DNA of 64,000 nucleotides from positions 248,001-312,000 of the forward strand of contig JAACJP010000028.1 in the NCBI GenBank assembly GCA_013368375.1, read 5' to 3'. Positions 1 to 10,726 of the stretch are shown piece after piece. Both the position numbers and the translations under genes were made by a program. How positions within the stretch are numbered: position 1 is the stretch's first letter; each line of letters opens with the position of its first letter. The notes below the pieces were generated by a model. It made no database searches. It was not told where the DNA came from and worked only from the letters and a program-made list of their open reading frames with translations. The stretch comes from Tricholomella constricta. Its lineage: Eukaryota > Basidiomycota > Agaricomycetes > Agaricales > Lyophyllaceae.

Positions 1-214
1 TCATTGGTGCATTGATAAGGAAAATTTTTATTGGCATTGGGTCCCAGCATCGGAGGAGAGAGGGCCCCAAGACGGCGACAGCAACGATGAAGACAACAAC
101 AGAGCGCTGAGGGACCAAGCGTTGATCCGTGGGATAATTATTGGTGGCCGGGTCCGAGGTCCGAGTCCGAGGTCCAGGTCCTAGGACCTGCCTCCCAGTC
201 GATCCGACGTTCTC
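1..214. repeat. 214-bp direct repeat, copy 1
   Basis: This stretch matches 16245-16458 base for base by eye and diverges right after the shared GTTCTC. The second copy abuts the start codon of the CxC5/CxC6 gene at 16244. The first copy begins exactly at the window edge, so a second copy of that gene, or of its 5' end, may lie just outside. It contains the 14-bp palindrome AGGTCCTAGGACCT. Positions 215-668 hold no feature I can support. Confidence 0.85.
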
Positions 215-668
215 CAAGGTGCAACAGGAGAAACTGTGACTGCGTGACGAGAAAATGCAAGCGTCCTCCAGTTGCGGACAGCCGACAAAAATAATGACCT
301 AATTATGAGGCCCTGAGAAATCATTAAATTATCTTCAAAACCGTGAAAACGTGTAATTTAGCATATGAACAGGAATCAACGAGCTGATTTCTCGATTTCC
401 AAAATTTTCAGAAAATGACCCAAAATTTTGGCCACCCCCAAAAAGTAATGCTAGAAATATGAAAATATGTGCAATCAACTCCTTTCAACTAGTGCTGCTG
501 CGGTCTGGAGTGGTTCGGTGTGATGTTGTCAAACCGAATCTTACAACGGTGCGGGTGCGCAACATTCTGTAATTTGTGACAACGTCCTGACCTGAAAAAA
601 TAGTTCCACGCTGTCCAGCCAATCGGAATCACCCCGAAACCAATATGTAATCAATAGTGTATATATCT

Positions 669-1100
669 TCATGGCAGCTCCGGAGACCAGCCGTCGTCCC
701 AGCCTGCAACATCACTAAAATGAACTGGCAAAGCACCCCCTGTTAACAACTCGTAAAGCTCGTCACCCTTACCACTCAACACCAGCTCACGAACAGCACT
801 CTCAGTTACCTCCCCACCAATGTTGTAGTCCTCCTCCTTTGCCAACCAGCCCTCCGTAAAATCCAACCTATCTTGCTTATACGTGTATTTCAAGACTTGT
901 AGCATCTCCATCAGCCCCGGAGACAGGCACGAACGATGGAGAGTAGTGGTTTCCTTGCTCGAGGAGAACACCTGCTCACATGGGACTGCTGATGCCTGAA
1001 CGGGGAGTACATCCATCACAACCGAAAACATGAGTGGCAGATCCTTCTCGTTAACCTGTAAATATAATGTTGTTAGCAATGTAGTAGAGCACATAGGCAC
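669..1100 (-). pseudogene. hAT-family transposase, C-terminal dimerisation fragment
   Basis: The minus-strand reading frame encodes the end of a hAT transposase. It has the dimerisation-region pattern VLPVQASAVPCEQVFSSSKE, then a segment ending DFTEGWLAKEEDY, typical of fungal hAT proteins. In the family this region holds the transposase dimer together and carries the last part of the RNase H-like fold. Only the C-terminal roughly 130 residues are present. The zinc finger and catalytic core should lie upstream (higher coordinates), but no continuation is seen there, so this is a truncated relic. The first residues of the open frame may be intron sequence. Confidence 0.7.
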
Positions 1101-1993
1101 AGTACATACATCCCAGTAGCAGAGAAGTGTCTGGCCGATTTCAAGATGTTAGTCGGGATGGACTTGCCAAGACCGACTTGGCGTGTGAAGCGCCCAACGT
1201 TTCCTTATCGGGCAAATTGCCTTATCAAGAACGGTTATACCTTACGCCACGGCGCAGAGCGTCGTGGCACGAACTCCTCGATCGTTCACCGTATTTGCTA
1301 GTCTTTATGGTGAACCTTATATATTTTATATACACATATCTTACAGTTTCTAGAATGCCCCCTCAGTCGTCTTACACATTGTGTCGAGACCTGAGGGTGA
1401 GCAATTTACTTATCTTATCTCACAAGTACTTACTAACTGTTACCTGTAGCTAAACTAAATCTACAGGTCAATACAGTCGTCTCTCACATTGTGTCGAGAC
1501 CTGAGGCTTAACTAAATCTACACAAGACCTCAAGAAATATATGTCAGAAATCCTTTCTCTGCCACGACTCGGTCATGCCGTAAATCCTGTCGCTCCTGCT
1601 CGGCCTTCTGTGCAGCACTACAAAAGGCAGGGACAGACACAGTTGTTGCTGGAGGCCCAGATGAGGGAGGTGAGGATTGCCGACCAGCGCTTGTTGGAGA
1701 TTGAAAAATCACGCTGGGGAGAGAAGCCATTCGACGGTGTGCCACGCCAAGGCTGCTAAGCTTTGCCAGACCATGGACCTGTTTCTTGGCAGCATCATCT
1801 CTCTGAGAAAAATATGATGCCGGGGCTGTAGAGGAGTGCTGGATCGGAAGCGATGTGCGAGTAGCGTGACATCGTGATGTGGCAAATGAAGTCATCTTGT
1901 ATCGAAATTTAGTCAGAAAAGAAAAGACAAACATGCGAAATAGCTTACTATTTCAATCATCCACTCTTTTGCATTGGTGGCATCGAGAGAAGA
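1101..1993. other. unassigned stretch with a short repeat pair
   Basis: No gene is supported here; the open frames are short and overlap on both strands. A sequence of about 35 bp containing CACATTGTGTCGAGACCTGA occurs twice in direct orientation, near 1363-1397 and 1471-1506. The first copy is bounded by CCCTCAG and CTGAGGG and could fold back. The role is unknown. Confidence 0.4.
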
Positions 1994-2469
1994 TGTTAGG
2001 GCGACCTCAGCTGCAGAGCTTAGTCGTGCTGACAGAGGGGAATCCAATGTTATATTATGTACGGTAGAGAGAGCGTAAGTAAACCTACCTGACAGAGGGG
2101 AATCCAATGAGAATAGAGTAAAGGATTCCCCCATGTCGGGAGGATGACTATATACGAATAAGATGCGTGAGGGCCGGCTCTCTGGGGTGTATGGTACGTA
2201 AATGATAACGGATGGGCAGTGGCGCGTGTATGTACACATTCCCGACGCTGTCCGATCCTCGTGGCTCAGGGCGCGGGCACGAGGTCGGGCGACCGACATC
2301 GGGATCGGGCGCGCGCTGGAAGGGGAGGTAGCGATAGGGGTGTATAAGTATGTACACCGACGCTTGGGTCGGAGCGTCGGGGTCGGGGGCGCGATCGGTC
2401 GGGAGCGATTGCACGTGTCGGGGGACAGTCGGTGAACGTCGGAGGGCGTGAACGGGTGTTCCCCTAACA
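1994..2469 (-). repeat. 3' LTR of element A
   Basis: A 476-bp LTR with TGTTAGG/CCTAACA termini. It contains two direct copies of a sequence including CAGAGGGGAATCCAATG (near 2033 and 2093). It is closer to the solo LTR at 31949-32438 than to its own partner at 7828-8354, which differs over the segment holding the CACGTG repeats. Confidence 0.9.
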
Positions 2470-2484
2470 TCACCCCCCCTTTTG
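2470..2484 (-). other. polypurine tract of element A
   Basis: Read on the minus strand, an A/G-only run (AAAAGGGGGGG followed by TGA) directly precedes the 3' LTR. This is the expected primer site for plus-strand DNA synthesis. Confidence 0.8.
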
Positions 2485-5400
2485 AATCGCAACGACTCGG
2501 TGCGGGGCCGCGGTGGCGAAGACGGCCGGGGATAACGTGAATATGCCACGAATGTGGCGGGCAGCGTCAGGGTTGTCATGGTGGAACTTTCGCACCAGAT
2601 CGGGGGCGGCGACATTTTCGCGAGGTTCCCAAGAAGCTTCTTCGTAACCATAGCCCTTCCACAGGACCTTGTACTGTAATTTTTTGCGGAAGGTTCGGCT
2701 ATCGAGGATCTTTTCAACTTCGTAATGGGGTTCGTCGTCGATTATGTCGGGGGCGGAGGGGATCGGATCGACGACCTTCGATCGGATCAGCGACGGCGGG
2801 GATGAGCTTCACGACGTGGAAGACTGGGTGGATGCGCTTCATGGACTGAGGCAGCAGGAGGCGGTATGCAAGCGGGCCGACTCGCCTTTGCACGACGAAA
2901 GGGCCAAGGTAGCGATGCGACAACTTCTTAGATGGTCGGGTCGTAGAAATGTCGGTCGCGTCCAAGTATATCTTGTCGCCAGGCTGGTAGTCGGGCGTTG
3001 GGGCGTGTCGCTGGTTGTAATACCGCTCCATGTCGTCTTTGGCCTTTGAAAGCGCTGCCTTGGCTTCCTCCTGTGCTTCCTTCATGCGCTCCACGAACTC
3101 GTCGGCTGACTCGTTCTTGGAAATGCCCCGACGCGGCTCAAAGCCCATGCGCGGATGCCGACCAGTGTCAAGCAGGAAGGGGGTCTGCTGCGTCGCCGAA
3201 TGTACATGGTTGTTGTAACTGAATTCAGCGTCGGGCAGGAGATCCTCCCAATCGTTCTGGCGCTCATTGCAGAAGACTCGCAAGAACTGTTCCAGTTCCT
3301 GGTTGACACGCTCCGTCTGTCCGTCGGTCTGTGGGTGGTACGCCGTCGAGGCCGACAGCTTGATACCCAGAAGTCTGTACAGTTCGCGCGTGAACTCGGC
3401 GACGAACTGTGGACCTCGATCGGAGACGAATGCATCGGGGAGACCGTGCAGCTTCCAGACGTGGCGACGGTAGAGGTTCGCAGCTCCCAGGGCCGAACAA
3501 GTCGTGTGCGACGCGATGAAGTGCGCGCGCTTTCCGACCGAATCCACGACATTCATGATCGCGTCGTGGCCGTTGGACTCTGGAAGTTCGGTGATGAAGT
3601 CGACCGATACGACATTCCATCGGCCTTCGGGGATGGGAAGCGGCTGCAGCTGTCCGACGGGGAGTTGGCGGCGAGGTTTCGTGCGCAGACACATGTCACA
3701 GGTGCTGGTATACGAACCGATGAAGCGCGACATCTGGGGCCACCAGTAGTTGCGCGACACCAGTTCGAGCGTCTTCCAGCGACCGGGGTGACCAGCGACC
3801 TTGGAGTCGTGGTGCTGCTCCACAATGCGTCGGCGAAGGTCTGGGACGTTCGGGACATAGATCCTCAACGGAACGTGAGCAGACCGCCTTCCTCTCCCCA
3901 CTCGCCAAAGCGAAGGGAGCGGCCGGCGATCTTGGATGCTTTGACCAGTTGCGCCGCTTTCGCGACCACATCCTCCTGAGCTCCATCGCGATTGCCCTTG
4001 CGGATCGCTTTCAGCACATCATCCTCCTCTCCGACCAGTGCAAGGCCTTCAGTTGCACGAACAGCGAAGAATTCTGGTTTGAGCAGCACGATGTTGGCGT
4101 TGTCGGCGCTTCCGTCGCCATGGTCGGGGCGACGCGATAACGCGTCGGGTTTGCCCATGCTACGGCCAGGACGGTGGTGGAGGGCGAAGTCTAAGTTAGC
4201 GAGGTAAAGCGACCATCGGGCTTGACGCCGATTGAGTTTCTTCGCGGTGAGGAAGTACTCAAGGTTCTTGTGGTCGGTCCAGATCTCCACCTTGTGCTTT
4301 GTGCCTTCTACGAAGTGTCGCCATTCCTCCAGGGACCGGATGATCGCCAGCATCTCTTTGTCATGGATCTCGTAGTTCCGCTCGATGGCGTTCAAGCTCT
4401 TCGAGTAGAACGCGACCGGGTGCCACTTGCCATCGGACGGCGACTCTTGCGACAGGACCGCGCCCGTTGCGAAGTCGGACGAGTCGGCTTCGATGCGGTA
4501 CGGTCGGTCATCGTCGGGGAACATGAGGACTGGCCCCGACGTGATCGCGGACTTCAGAACGGCAAAGGCCGACTGCTCCGACTCTCCCCACCACCAGGCA
4601 ACATCCTTGCCCGTCAGATCGAACAGGGGTCGGGCGTGGTGCGAAAAGTCCTGGATGCACCGTCGGTAGAAATTGGTGAAGCCTAGGAACGCTTGCACCT
4701 CCTTCTTGTTCTTTGGCGCCGGCCATTCCAACACTCCAGCGACTTTAACCGGATCCATTTCCGCTTGCTCTTGCGAAATGATCAGCCCGAGATACTCGAT
4801 CTTAGTCTGCTCGAATTCGCATTTCTCGGGCTTTAAGAACAGCTGATGTTCGCGGAGTCGGTCCAGTACCAGTCACGTGACCCGACGGTGTTCCTCTAGC
4901 GTCTTTGTATAAATCAAGATGTCATCGAGGTACACGCAAACAACACCTTCAGCGATCAGATCGCGGAAGATATCATTCATCATGGTCTGAAATGTGGCGG
5001 GGCTGTTCGTGAGGCCGAAAAACATGACGAGCGGCTCGAAGAGGCCGCGATTCGTCCGAAACGCTGCCTTCCACTCGTCGCCTTCCTTGATCCGGACGTT
5101 GTTGTACCCCCATCGGACGTCCAACTTGGTGAAGTACCGCGCGCCGCGAAGGTTATTTACCAGTTCGCTAATGAGGGGCAGCGGGTATCGGTTCTTCACC
5201 GTGAGCGCATTGAGCGTCCGATAGTCCTGAACCAGACGGAGCGACCCGTCCTTCTTCTTGATGAAGAAGACCGGCGACGCCATGGGCGACTTGGACGGTC
5301 GGATGCGACCTGTCTCGAGGTTCTCCTTGAGGAACGCGTCGAGTTCGACCTGTTCTGCCGGTGAGAGCGGGTAGACCTTCGTGCCCGTCGGCGACGTGCC

Positions 5401-6504
5401 CGGCTCCAGTTCGATGGCATGGTCCCATTGCTTGCGCTCTGGAAGCTCATCGAATGCGACTTTAGAGAAGACGTCTTCAAAGTCGTGGAGGTGGGTCGGT
5501 ACTGCGTCGCGGAAAGTTCTGGGCACGGAGTTAGCAGCGTGCGCTTCCGCAAGTCGCTGCGATGTCGTTTGGCTGGCCCGAATATGTTCGGCGGTCGGAG
5601 TCGGATGGATCGCGGTCGCGAAGATGCGATCGCCATTCAGGAAGGTTTCCACCAGGAAGTCGTCAGACTCTGGGTCAGGTTCCTCCAGGATCGGGGTGTA
5701 GGGGAGGAACTCCTCCTCATCAGAGTTGTCCTCAACATACGGGTTGGTCGGGGCTCGCAGGTCGGGCTCAGTCATCGGGATACCATCGGCTCGACAGGCG
5801 CAGATCGCTGCGCGCACTCTGGTGCGTGCGCGCCGATCGGCTTTGACCTCGTCCTTGCAGGTGTTGCACTGCGTCGGACAGCGACTCATCTTCACCTCCT
5901 TGGTCTCCCAGTCGATCTCGGGGTTATGGTTTTTAAGCCAGTTGAACCCGAGGATCATGTCTTGCTTGCCTAACTGGGTGACCCCGAAGACGGCTCGTTC
6001 GGTATGACCGTTGTATCGCAAGACAGCTTCTACGATGCAAGAGACTGAACCGCCTTCGTTGAGGGTGCCGTCCACATTGTAAACCGGGGATGGCCGACTA
6101 AGCACCTTGGTCGTGAGCTTGTGTTTCTCGACGAAAGCGACATTGAGAAAACTGCCGGTCGCTCCGCTGTCCACTAGGGCAGTGACGGCATGCGACTCCT
6201 GGGTGTTGGTGGTCTCCAGTTCGACGTTGAGCCACAGGGATCTGGGGCAGGGGGAGGCAGCGGCGATGAAGCGACTAGGAAGTCGCTTTTCCCAGCGGGG
6301 TAGGCCACGACGCGACGGGGCGATCGGCTTTGCGACTGCGATCGGTGTCGTCGGGTCGGAGGGGTTTTGTACGTCTTTGTTGGTCGGTTCACTCGTTGGA
6401 ATAGCAGCAATATTAGGTGTATTGGCGTATTCTACGGATAAAGGAGCGAACCGATTACGACTAGACAACGGGGGCGTACGTTCCACCCGTTGTGTGATTA
6501 AAAA
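2485..6504 (-). pseudogene. pol of element A: protease, RT, RNase H, integrase, chromodomain (broken)
   Basis: Reading right to left: a retropepsin with DSGATGSF near 6160; RT ending in YLDDILIY near 4930; RNase H with acidic residues in EADSSD, DKEML and TDHKN (4200-4500); an integrase HHCC finger and DDE core (DFITELP, SDRGPQF, TDGQTERVN) at about 2900-3860; and a chromodomain ending in a KVLWKGYGYEEASWEP-type core at 2480-2770. Lesions seen: an in-frame TGA at 4873-4875 in the RT, a frameshift near 3870 between RNase H and integrase, and a frameshift near 2760 before the chromodomain. The frame is -1 relative to gag, with a slippery heptamer at the junction. Unable to act as an autonomous source. 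Confidence 0.9.
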
Positions 6505-7699
6505 CCCTCCTCGGCGTCGGAGGTGGTCGCGTCGGCCGACGATGGAGTCGGGTCAGCGGGGACTGCATCCTTGCGAGCTAGATGCTCCATGATAAGCGCC
6601 TCCAGCTCATCATGAGCATGTGGCGCACGTCCCAGCGCAAAGGGCAGTCACGAGAGTAGTGACCCTTTTTCTTGCACCGGAAACAGTGGTCGTCGGCAGG
6701 CGCGACTCGATGGTGCATCCGATCTACGTCCATTGGGATGCCCTGGGGGATCGGCCTGGGGGCTGGTGCGACAGGAGCGCGGGGGGCGGGGGGAGCGGGA
6801 GCGGGGGCAGTAGCAAACGCCCATCGTGCAGCTGCGGCGGTGGGCTGGCGGCTGTCGGGCGCCTTTGTCGGGACCATCCGACGATGGAAGTCGTCCTCCG
6901 ACCTCATGATGAAATCTTGAGAACGAGCGATCCTCAGCCACTCCTCAATCTTCTCGTCGTGCGGGCGACCCGTGGTGATGCTTCCGAGTCGCCTCGAGAG
7001 CTTCGGGTCCATTCCTCGATGGAACTTGAGGACCAGGTGACGCCCATCTGGGTAGCCCGCCTTGACCCACAGGGATCGGAACGAGTCGATGTACTCGTCG
7101 ATCGATCGACCGTTCTGGAAGTACGCCGTCGACTCCAGGATGAGCGCGGCATCGGCGACCTCGTCGAAGAGGAAGAACTCGCCACGGAAGGTGTCTTCGA
7201 AGTCCTTCCAGGCGGGAAAGACGTCCTTGGCGGTTCTGAACTGGAACACCCGACTGACGAAGTCGGCGGCTCGCCCGTGCTGCATGTACGACAGCACCCA
7301 TACTATTCGGGCGTGGTCGTCGGCGAAACTTCCCCCGCACAAGGAGAAGTAGAGCTTGCAGGCGTTCAAGAACGCGCGACCGCCCGATCGGGCGCCGTCG
7401 TAAATGGGAGGGGGCGACGGTCGGAGGTGGTGCGATCCCGATCGCGGAGAGCCTGGCAGCGGGGTGGTCGTCTCAGGCGGCGGAGGGGTCGTGTCTGCTT
7501 CGGGAGCCGCGGGGGTGGGATTGGGGGGTGTCCCCGACATGAATTTTTCGAAAAGAGCGGAGAGGCGGTCCATAGAGGCCGAGTTGGATGTGTTGGAGGC
7601 AGAGAGAGCCGAAATTGTGGCTTCCATATTCGCCAACCGCTCCTCCGTCGTGAGGAAGGGAGAGAACGGTCGCTGCGACATGTCACCAAATTCGAACAT
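6498..7699 (-). pseudogene. gag of element A
   Basis: The capsid precursor packages element RNA. The start is a proline- and serine-rich N-terminus (ATG at 7699, or the in-frame ATG six codons later). A retrotransposon-gag domain follows (segments AFLNACKLYF and FEDTFRGEFF), then a single CCHC zinc knuckle, CFRCKKKGHYSRDC, near 6640. A one-base deletion near 6617 throws the current frame to an early stop at 6578. The original frame continues to a TAA at 6498-6500, immediately after GGGTTTT. A long plus-strand open frame over the same bases is a shadow. Confidence 0.85.
6501..6507 (-). promoter_or_regulatory. candidate -1 ribosomal frameshift site, element A gag-pol
   Basis: On the minus strand the last two gag codons are GGT TTT before TAA, preceded by G, giving the heptamer G GGT TTT (X XXY YYZ pattern). 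Slipping back one base places ribosomes in the pol frame, which is open from this point to the nonsense codon at 4873. The site is well placed for making Gag-Pol. The upstream gag deletion means it could only work in an intact relative. Confidence 0.6.
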
Positions 7700-7827
7700 C
7701 TCGAAACGGGACTGGGCGGGCGATCGGAGCGAGCGCGCGTTGGACGGTCGCGTGTAGCAGACGCGTGTTTCGGCGCGGAAGCGGATCGGTCGGCTTCGTC
7801 GGGTTTCTAGAGTTTACTCTATTCTGC

Positions 7828-8354
7828 TGTTAGGGCGACCTCAGCTGCAGAGCTTAGTCGTGCTGGCAGAGGGGAATCCAATGTTATATTATGTACGATT
7901 AGAGAGAACGTAAGTAGACCTACCTGGCAGAGGGGAATCCAATGAGAATAGAGTAAAGGATTCCCCCATGTCAGGAGGATGACTATATACGAGTAAACTA
8001 CTTGAGGGCCGGCTCTCTGGGGTGTATGGTACGTAAATGATAACGGATGGGCAGCGGCGCGTGTATGTACACGTTCCCGACGCTGTCCGATCCTCGTGGC
8101 TCAGGGTGCGGGCACACGAGGTCGGGTGACCGACGTCGGGACGTCGGGAGTCGGGATTGGGCGCGCGCTGGAAGGGGAAGTAACGACAGGAAGTTATAAG
8201 TATGTACACCGATGCTTGGGGCGGAGCGTCGGGGTCGGGATCGCGATTATCTGAGGAGCGGTCGGTCACGTGCTCGTCCGAGGAATCGGATGGTCACGTG
8301 CTCGTCCGAGGAATCAGGTGGTCACGTGATCACCAAACGGGTGTTCCCCTAACA
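7828..8354 (-). repeat. 5' LTR of element A
   Basis: A 527-bp LTR with the same termini as the 3' LTR but about 50 bp longer. Near its upstream end it holds three CACGTG boxes at 8267, 8295 and 8323, in 28-bp spacing, two of them within near-identical repeat units. The partner LTR at 1994-2469 lacks this array. Confidence 0.85.
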
Positions 8355-8886
8355 GAGCTCGGCTGTTAGAGGACGTCCAGATGGGCGAAGGTGAGCGAGG
8401 AGCTGCAAGCCGGCGCGAGCCAAGAGGGTCCTGAATGTGATCAAGTGAGCAATCAACAGTGCGAAACATGAGGAGGGCGACGAGAGAGCCAGGAAGTCGG
8501 ATCGGCCAGGTCACAGGTGCAGGTCAGACCTTGGACCCAGACCTCAGACCTCGGACCTGTGGTCAGTTGTTTACTTATGGCTTTAATGAGCAATATAAGC
8601 AAAGCCTACATGATGTCTCGTCGCCATCAATACCAGCGTCAAAGCCCTCATCGCCATCGTCAAAGCACTGGTCATCAGTAAACCCACCGTCAAAGCGCCA
8701 TCCACTATCAAATCCACCATGTCGCAACCCTCCTTGCTGCTCAAAGCTTCCTAGTAAGTGATCTCACTCTCCTGTCAAAGCTGCTGAAGACTCCCGTTGC
8801 CAAAGCTGCCCTCCGCTCGCTCCTCCCGCTTGGCCCTCTTCTAGCATTTATATACCACCACCCTGTACTAGACTATGCAATACAAG
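8355..8886. other. no gene seen; upstream region of the Cys-rich gene
   Basis: No coding region is supported. There is a GACCT/GACCC-rich patch at 8525-8566, several short CGTCAAAGC repeats around 8640-8700, and a TATA-like TTATATACC near 8847, about 40 bp before the ATG of the next gene. Confidence 0.4.
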
Positions 8887-10726
8887 ATGCCTGATCCTGA
8901 AATTACTCGTATCGTGTCTTGCATTCAGTGTCGACAGCCAATGGGCGCACTCCGAGTATACGAAGGTACCTCACCAGGAAGGCAACATCTTAGGGGAAGG
9001 GTGGTTCAAACAGTATGTCATCATTAACTTCAGCTTGTTTTGATGCTTACTGCCCTCTCAGTGCATTCAAGGTTCATGCCACTGGACCGTCTTTCATACC
9101 AACATTTCATACCAGCATACCGACGCCGAGAAGCTTGTACAGCGTGTACTCGCAAGGGAGACTCGGGCACCTCTTCCTGATGACATCACCAATGCACCTC
9201 TTCGCCCTGCTGCACCCACTCTCATCACCGAAGGTGCAGTCTTCTGCATCAATGCATGCAAGACGAAAGGTGGTAATCGAACGCGAGGAAGCCAAGCTTG
9301 TATCGAGTTGAAATGCAAGACATGCTGTAGGGATGCCGCACAGGACGCGAAGGCCAACAACTGTCCACGAGATCCATGCAAGGCACACAAGATCCTTGCT
9401 GTCACTGATATCCAACCTTCCATGTCCCAACGAAGTGCATCTCGGGCCTCGACTCCACGAGCGCAATCACAGTCATCAGAATCATCAGATTTTTCTACTC
9501 CGGAGCCACTTTCGCCCACTCCCACTTCCTCTTCTCGTCCAACGCCATCTCAGCCATGCCCTCAGCCTTCACAATCACAATCACAGCCACACTCTCAATT
9601 TCTTACTGCTACAAGCCGTCGTCGTGCTCTTGCGCAACCCATAGGCCCCAACTGGCTCGAGAGAAAGACTGCGGCTGATCAAGAGAAGACATCAATAGAA
9701 AGTCTCAAGGTTCGCCGGCAGCAGATGGATGAGATTGTCAAAAAGACTTGTACATTTGTAATTTATCGCAAGGTATGTATGCTCTCTAGTCTTTATCTCG
9801 CAACGTTACTGATAAATGTGTTCAACAGAGTGGTGCGTCCTCCTATCGAGCTCCGCCGTGAAGTCAAGACCTATCCGCAGCTCGAGCTCTATGCGACACT
9901 TGCAGACTTGATGGAAGAATTCAAGCTCACGCGCAAGTCTTTATTCGACTTTTGGGATGCGGGACACTGGGCGGTTGTTACCGCAGAGACACCCATTATT
10001 GTAGAAAAGGGTCGCCGCATTCTCCTACGCTTTCGGCCATCTTTCGAGGAGCAACTTTCCCTCACCGACTGTCCAGGAATTACCGACGAGCTGGCATGAC
10101 AACCTCGTACAACAGGAACCAAACGTGGGGGGGAAATCGAACTCGTATCACCCTTGAAGAAGGCCGCAAAGTCATCAACAGCTTCGTCGTCAGTCTCTTC
10201 ATTGTCAGTCTCCTCATTTCTCCCAGCATCATCTCTCCCTCCCCGCATCTCTATGACACCTCTTCTCAAACTCGAGCCTGACGCGGCTCATGTTGCACGA
10301 GATTTTATGGAAATTGATGGCATTGCAAGGGTCAAGACACTCCAGGAGCTTCCTATCGCAAGCTGGGATGCCGGATGGAAGCAGATCGCACAACTCATCG
10401 ACAAAGATCCTCGCAACGTCATGGAGAGCGAGAGCTTTCCCAAGGTCTTCGGAATTACTTATTCAAAGTCGTCGGTCTGCAAGTACAAGAGCGACTTCAA
10501 GAAGGCACCCAAGGAGCTTCGAGACGAGTTCATCATGATGGGCAACGTCAAAGCTGCCACTTGGCGCGAGTTCTCTAGGGCGGCGAGAACATGGAGGCCT
10601 ATAGATGCTCATCACATTCCCATTGCTTCTGCAATCGATCTCACCATCGACGACTCTGATCACGAGGATCAGATCCCTGTAGTCCCTACTCTGACCCCTC
10701 CTGCTTATTCTGCATCAGCAAAGTGA
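8887..10726 (+). pseudogene. Cys-rich basidiomycete gene of unknown function (broken)
   Basis: Exon 1 (8887-9012) starts at an ATG and has CIQCRQP. After an intron at 9013-9061, exon 2 has a dense Cys/His region (CINAC, then CIELKCKTCC, then a Cys-His pair ending CKAHK), probably a zinc-binding module. A Ser/Pro/Gln-rich linker and a segment ending VIYRK follow. A 56-bp intron at 9773-9828 is predicted; after it the frame is off by one base (near 9836). An in-frame TGA lies at 10097-10099. The remaining frame ends with IDLTIDDSD, which resembles a SUMO-interaction motif. I do not recognise a named family, though the layout resembles a family common near mushroom transposons. Two lesions make it a likely pseudogene. 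Confidence 0.6.

Larger units (their letters stand above)
1994..8354 (-). mobile_element. Ty3/gypsy chromodomain LTR retrotransposon, element A (degenerate)
   Basis: A complete-length but broken LTR retrotransposon on the minus strand. The order is 5' LTR (7828-8354), gag, protease, reverse transcriptase, RNase H, integrase, chromodomain, polypurine tract and 3' LTR (1994-2469). This is the order of chromodomain-bearing Ty3/gypsy elements. Both LTRs start TGTTAGG and end CCTAACA. The coding region carries at least one nonsense codon and three frameshifts. The bases flanking the element (GAAGA and GAGCT) do not form a target duplication. Together with the unequal LTRs this suggests an old or recombinant copy. 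Confidence 0.9.

Noticed and set aside
1541..1934. ORFs on both strands near 1541-1934
   Set aside because: No family signature, and neither strand gives a convincing gene.
2148..2717. ORFs within the element A LTR and chromodomain region (and 31875-32436 in the solo LTR)
   Set aside because: LTR sequence; the same frames recur only because the LTRs are repeated.
3155..3979. 274-codon plus-strand ORF
   Set aside because: Antisense to the element A integrase, which is clearly the real gene.
6620..7810. 396-codon plus-strand ORF
   Set aside because: Antisense shadow of element A gag; the minus strand has a gag domain and a zinc knuckle, while this frame has no family features.
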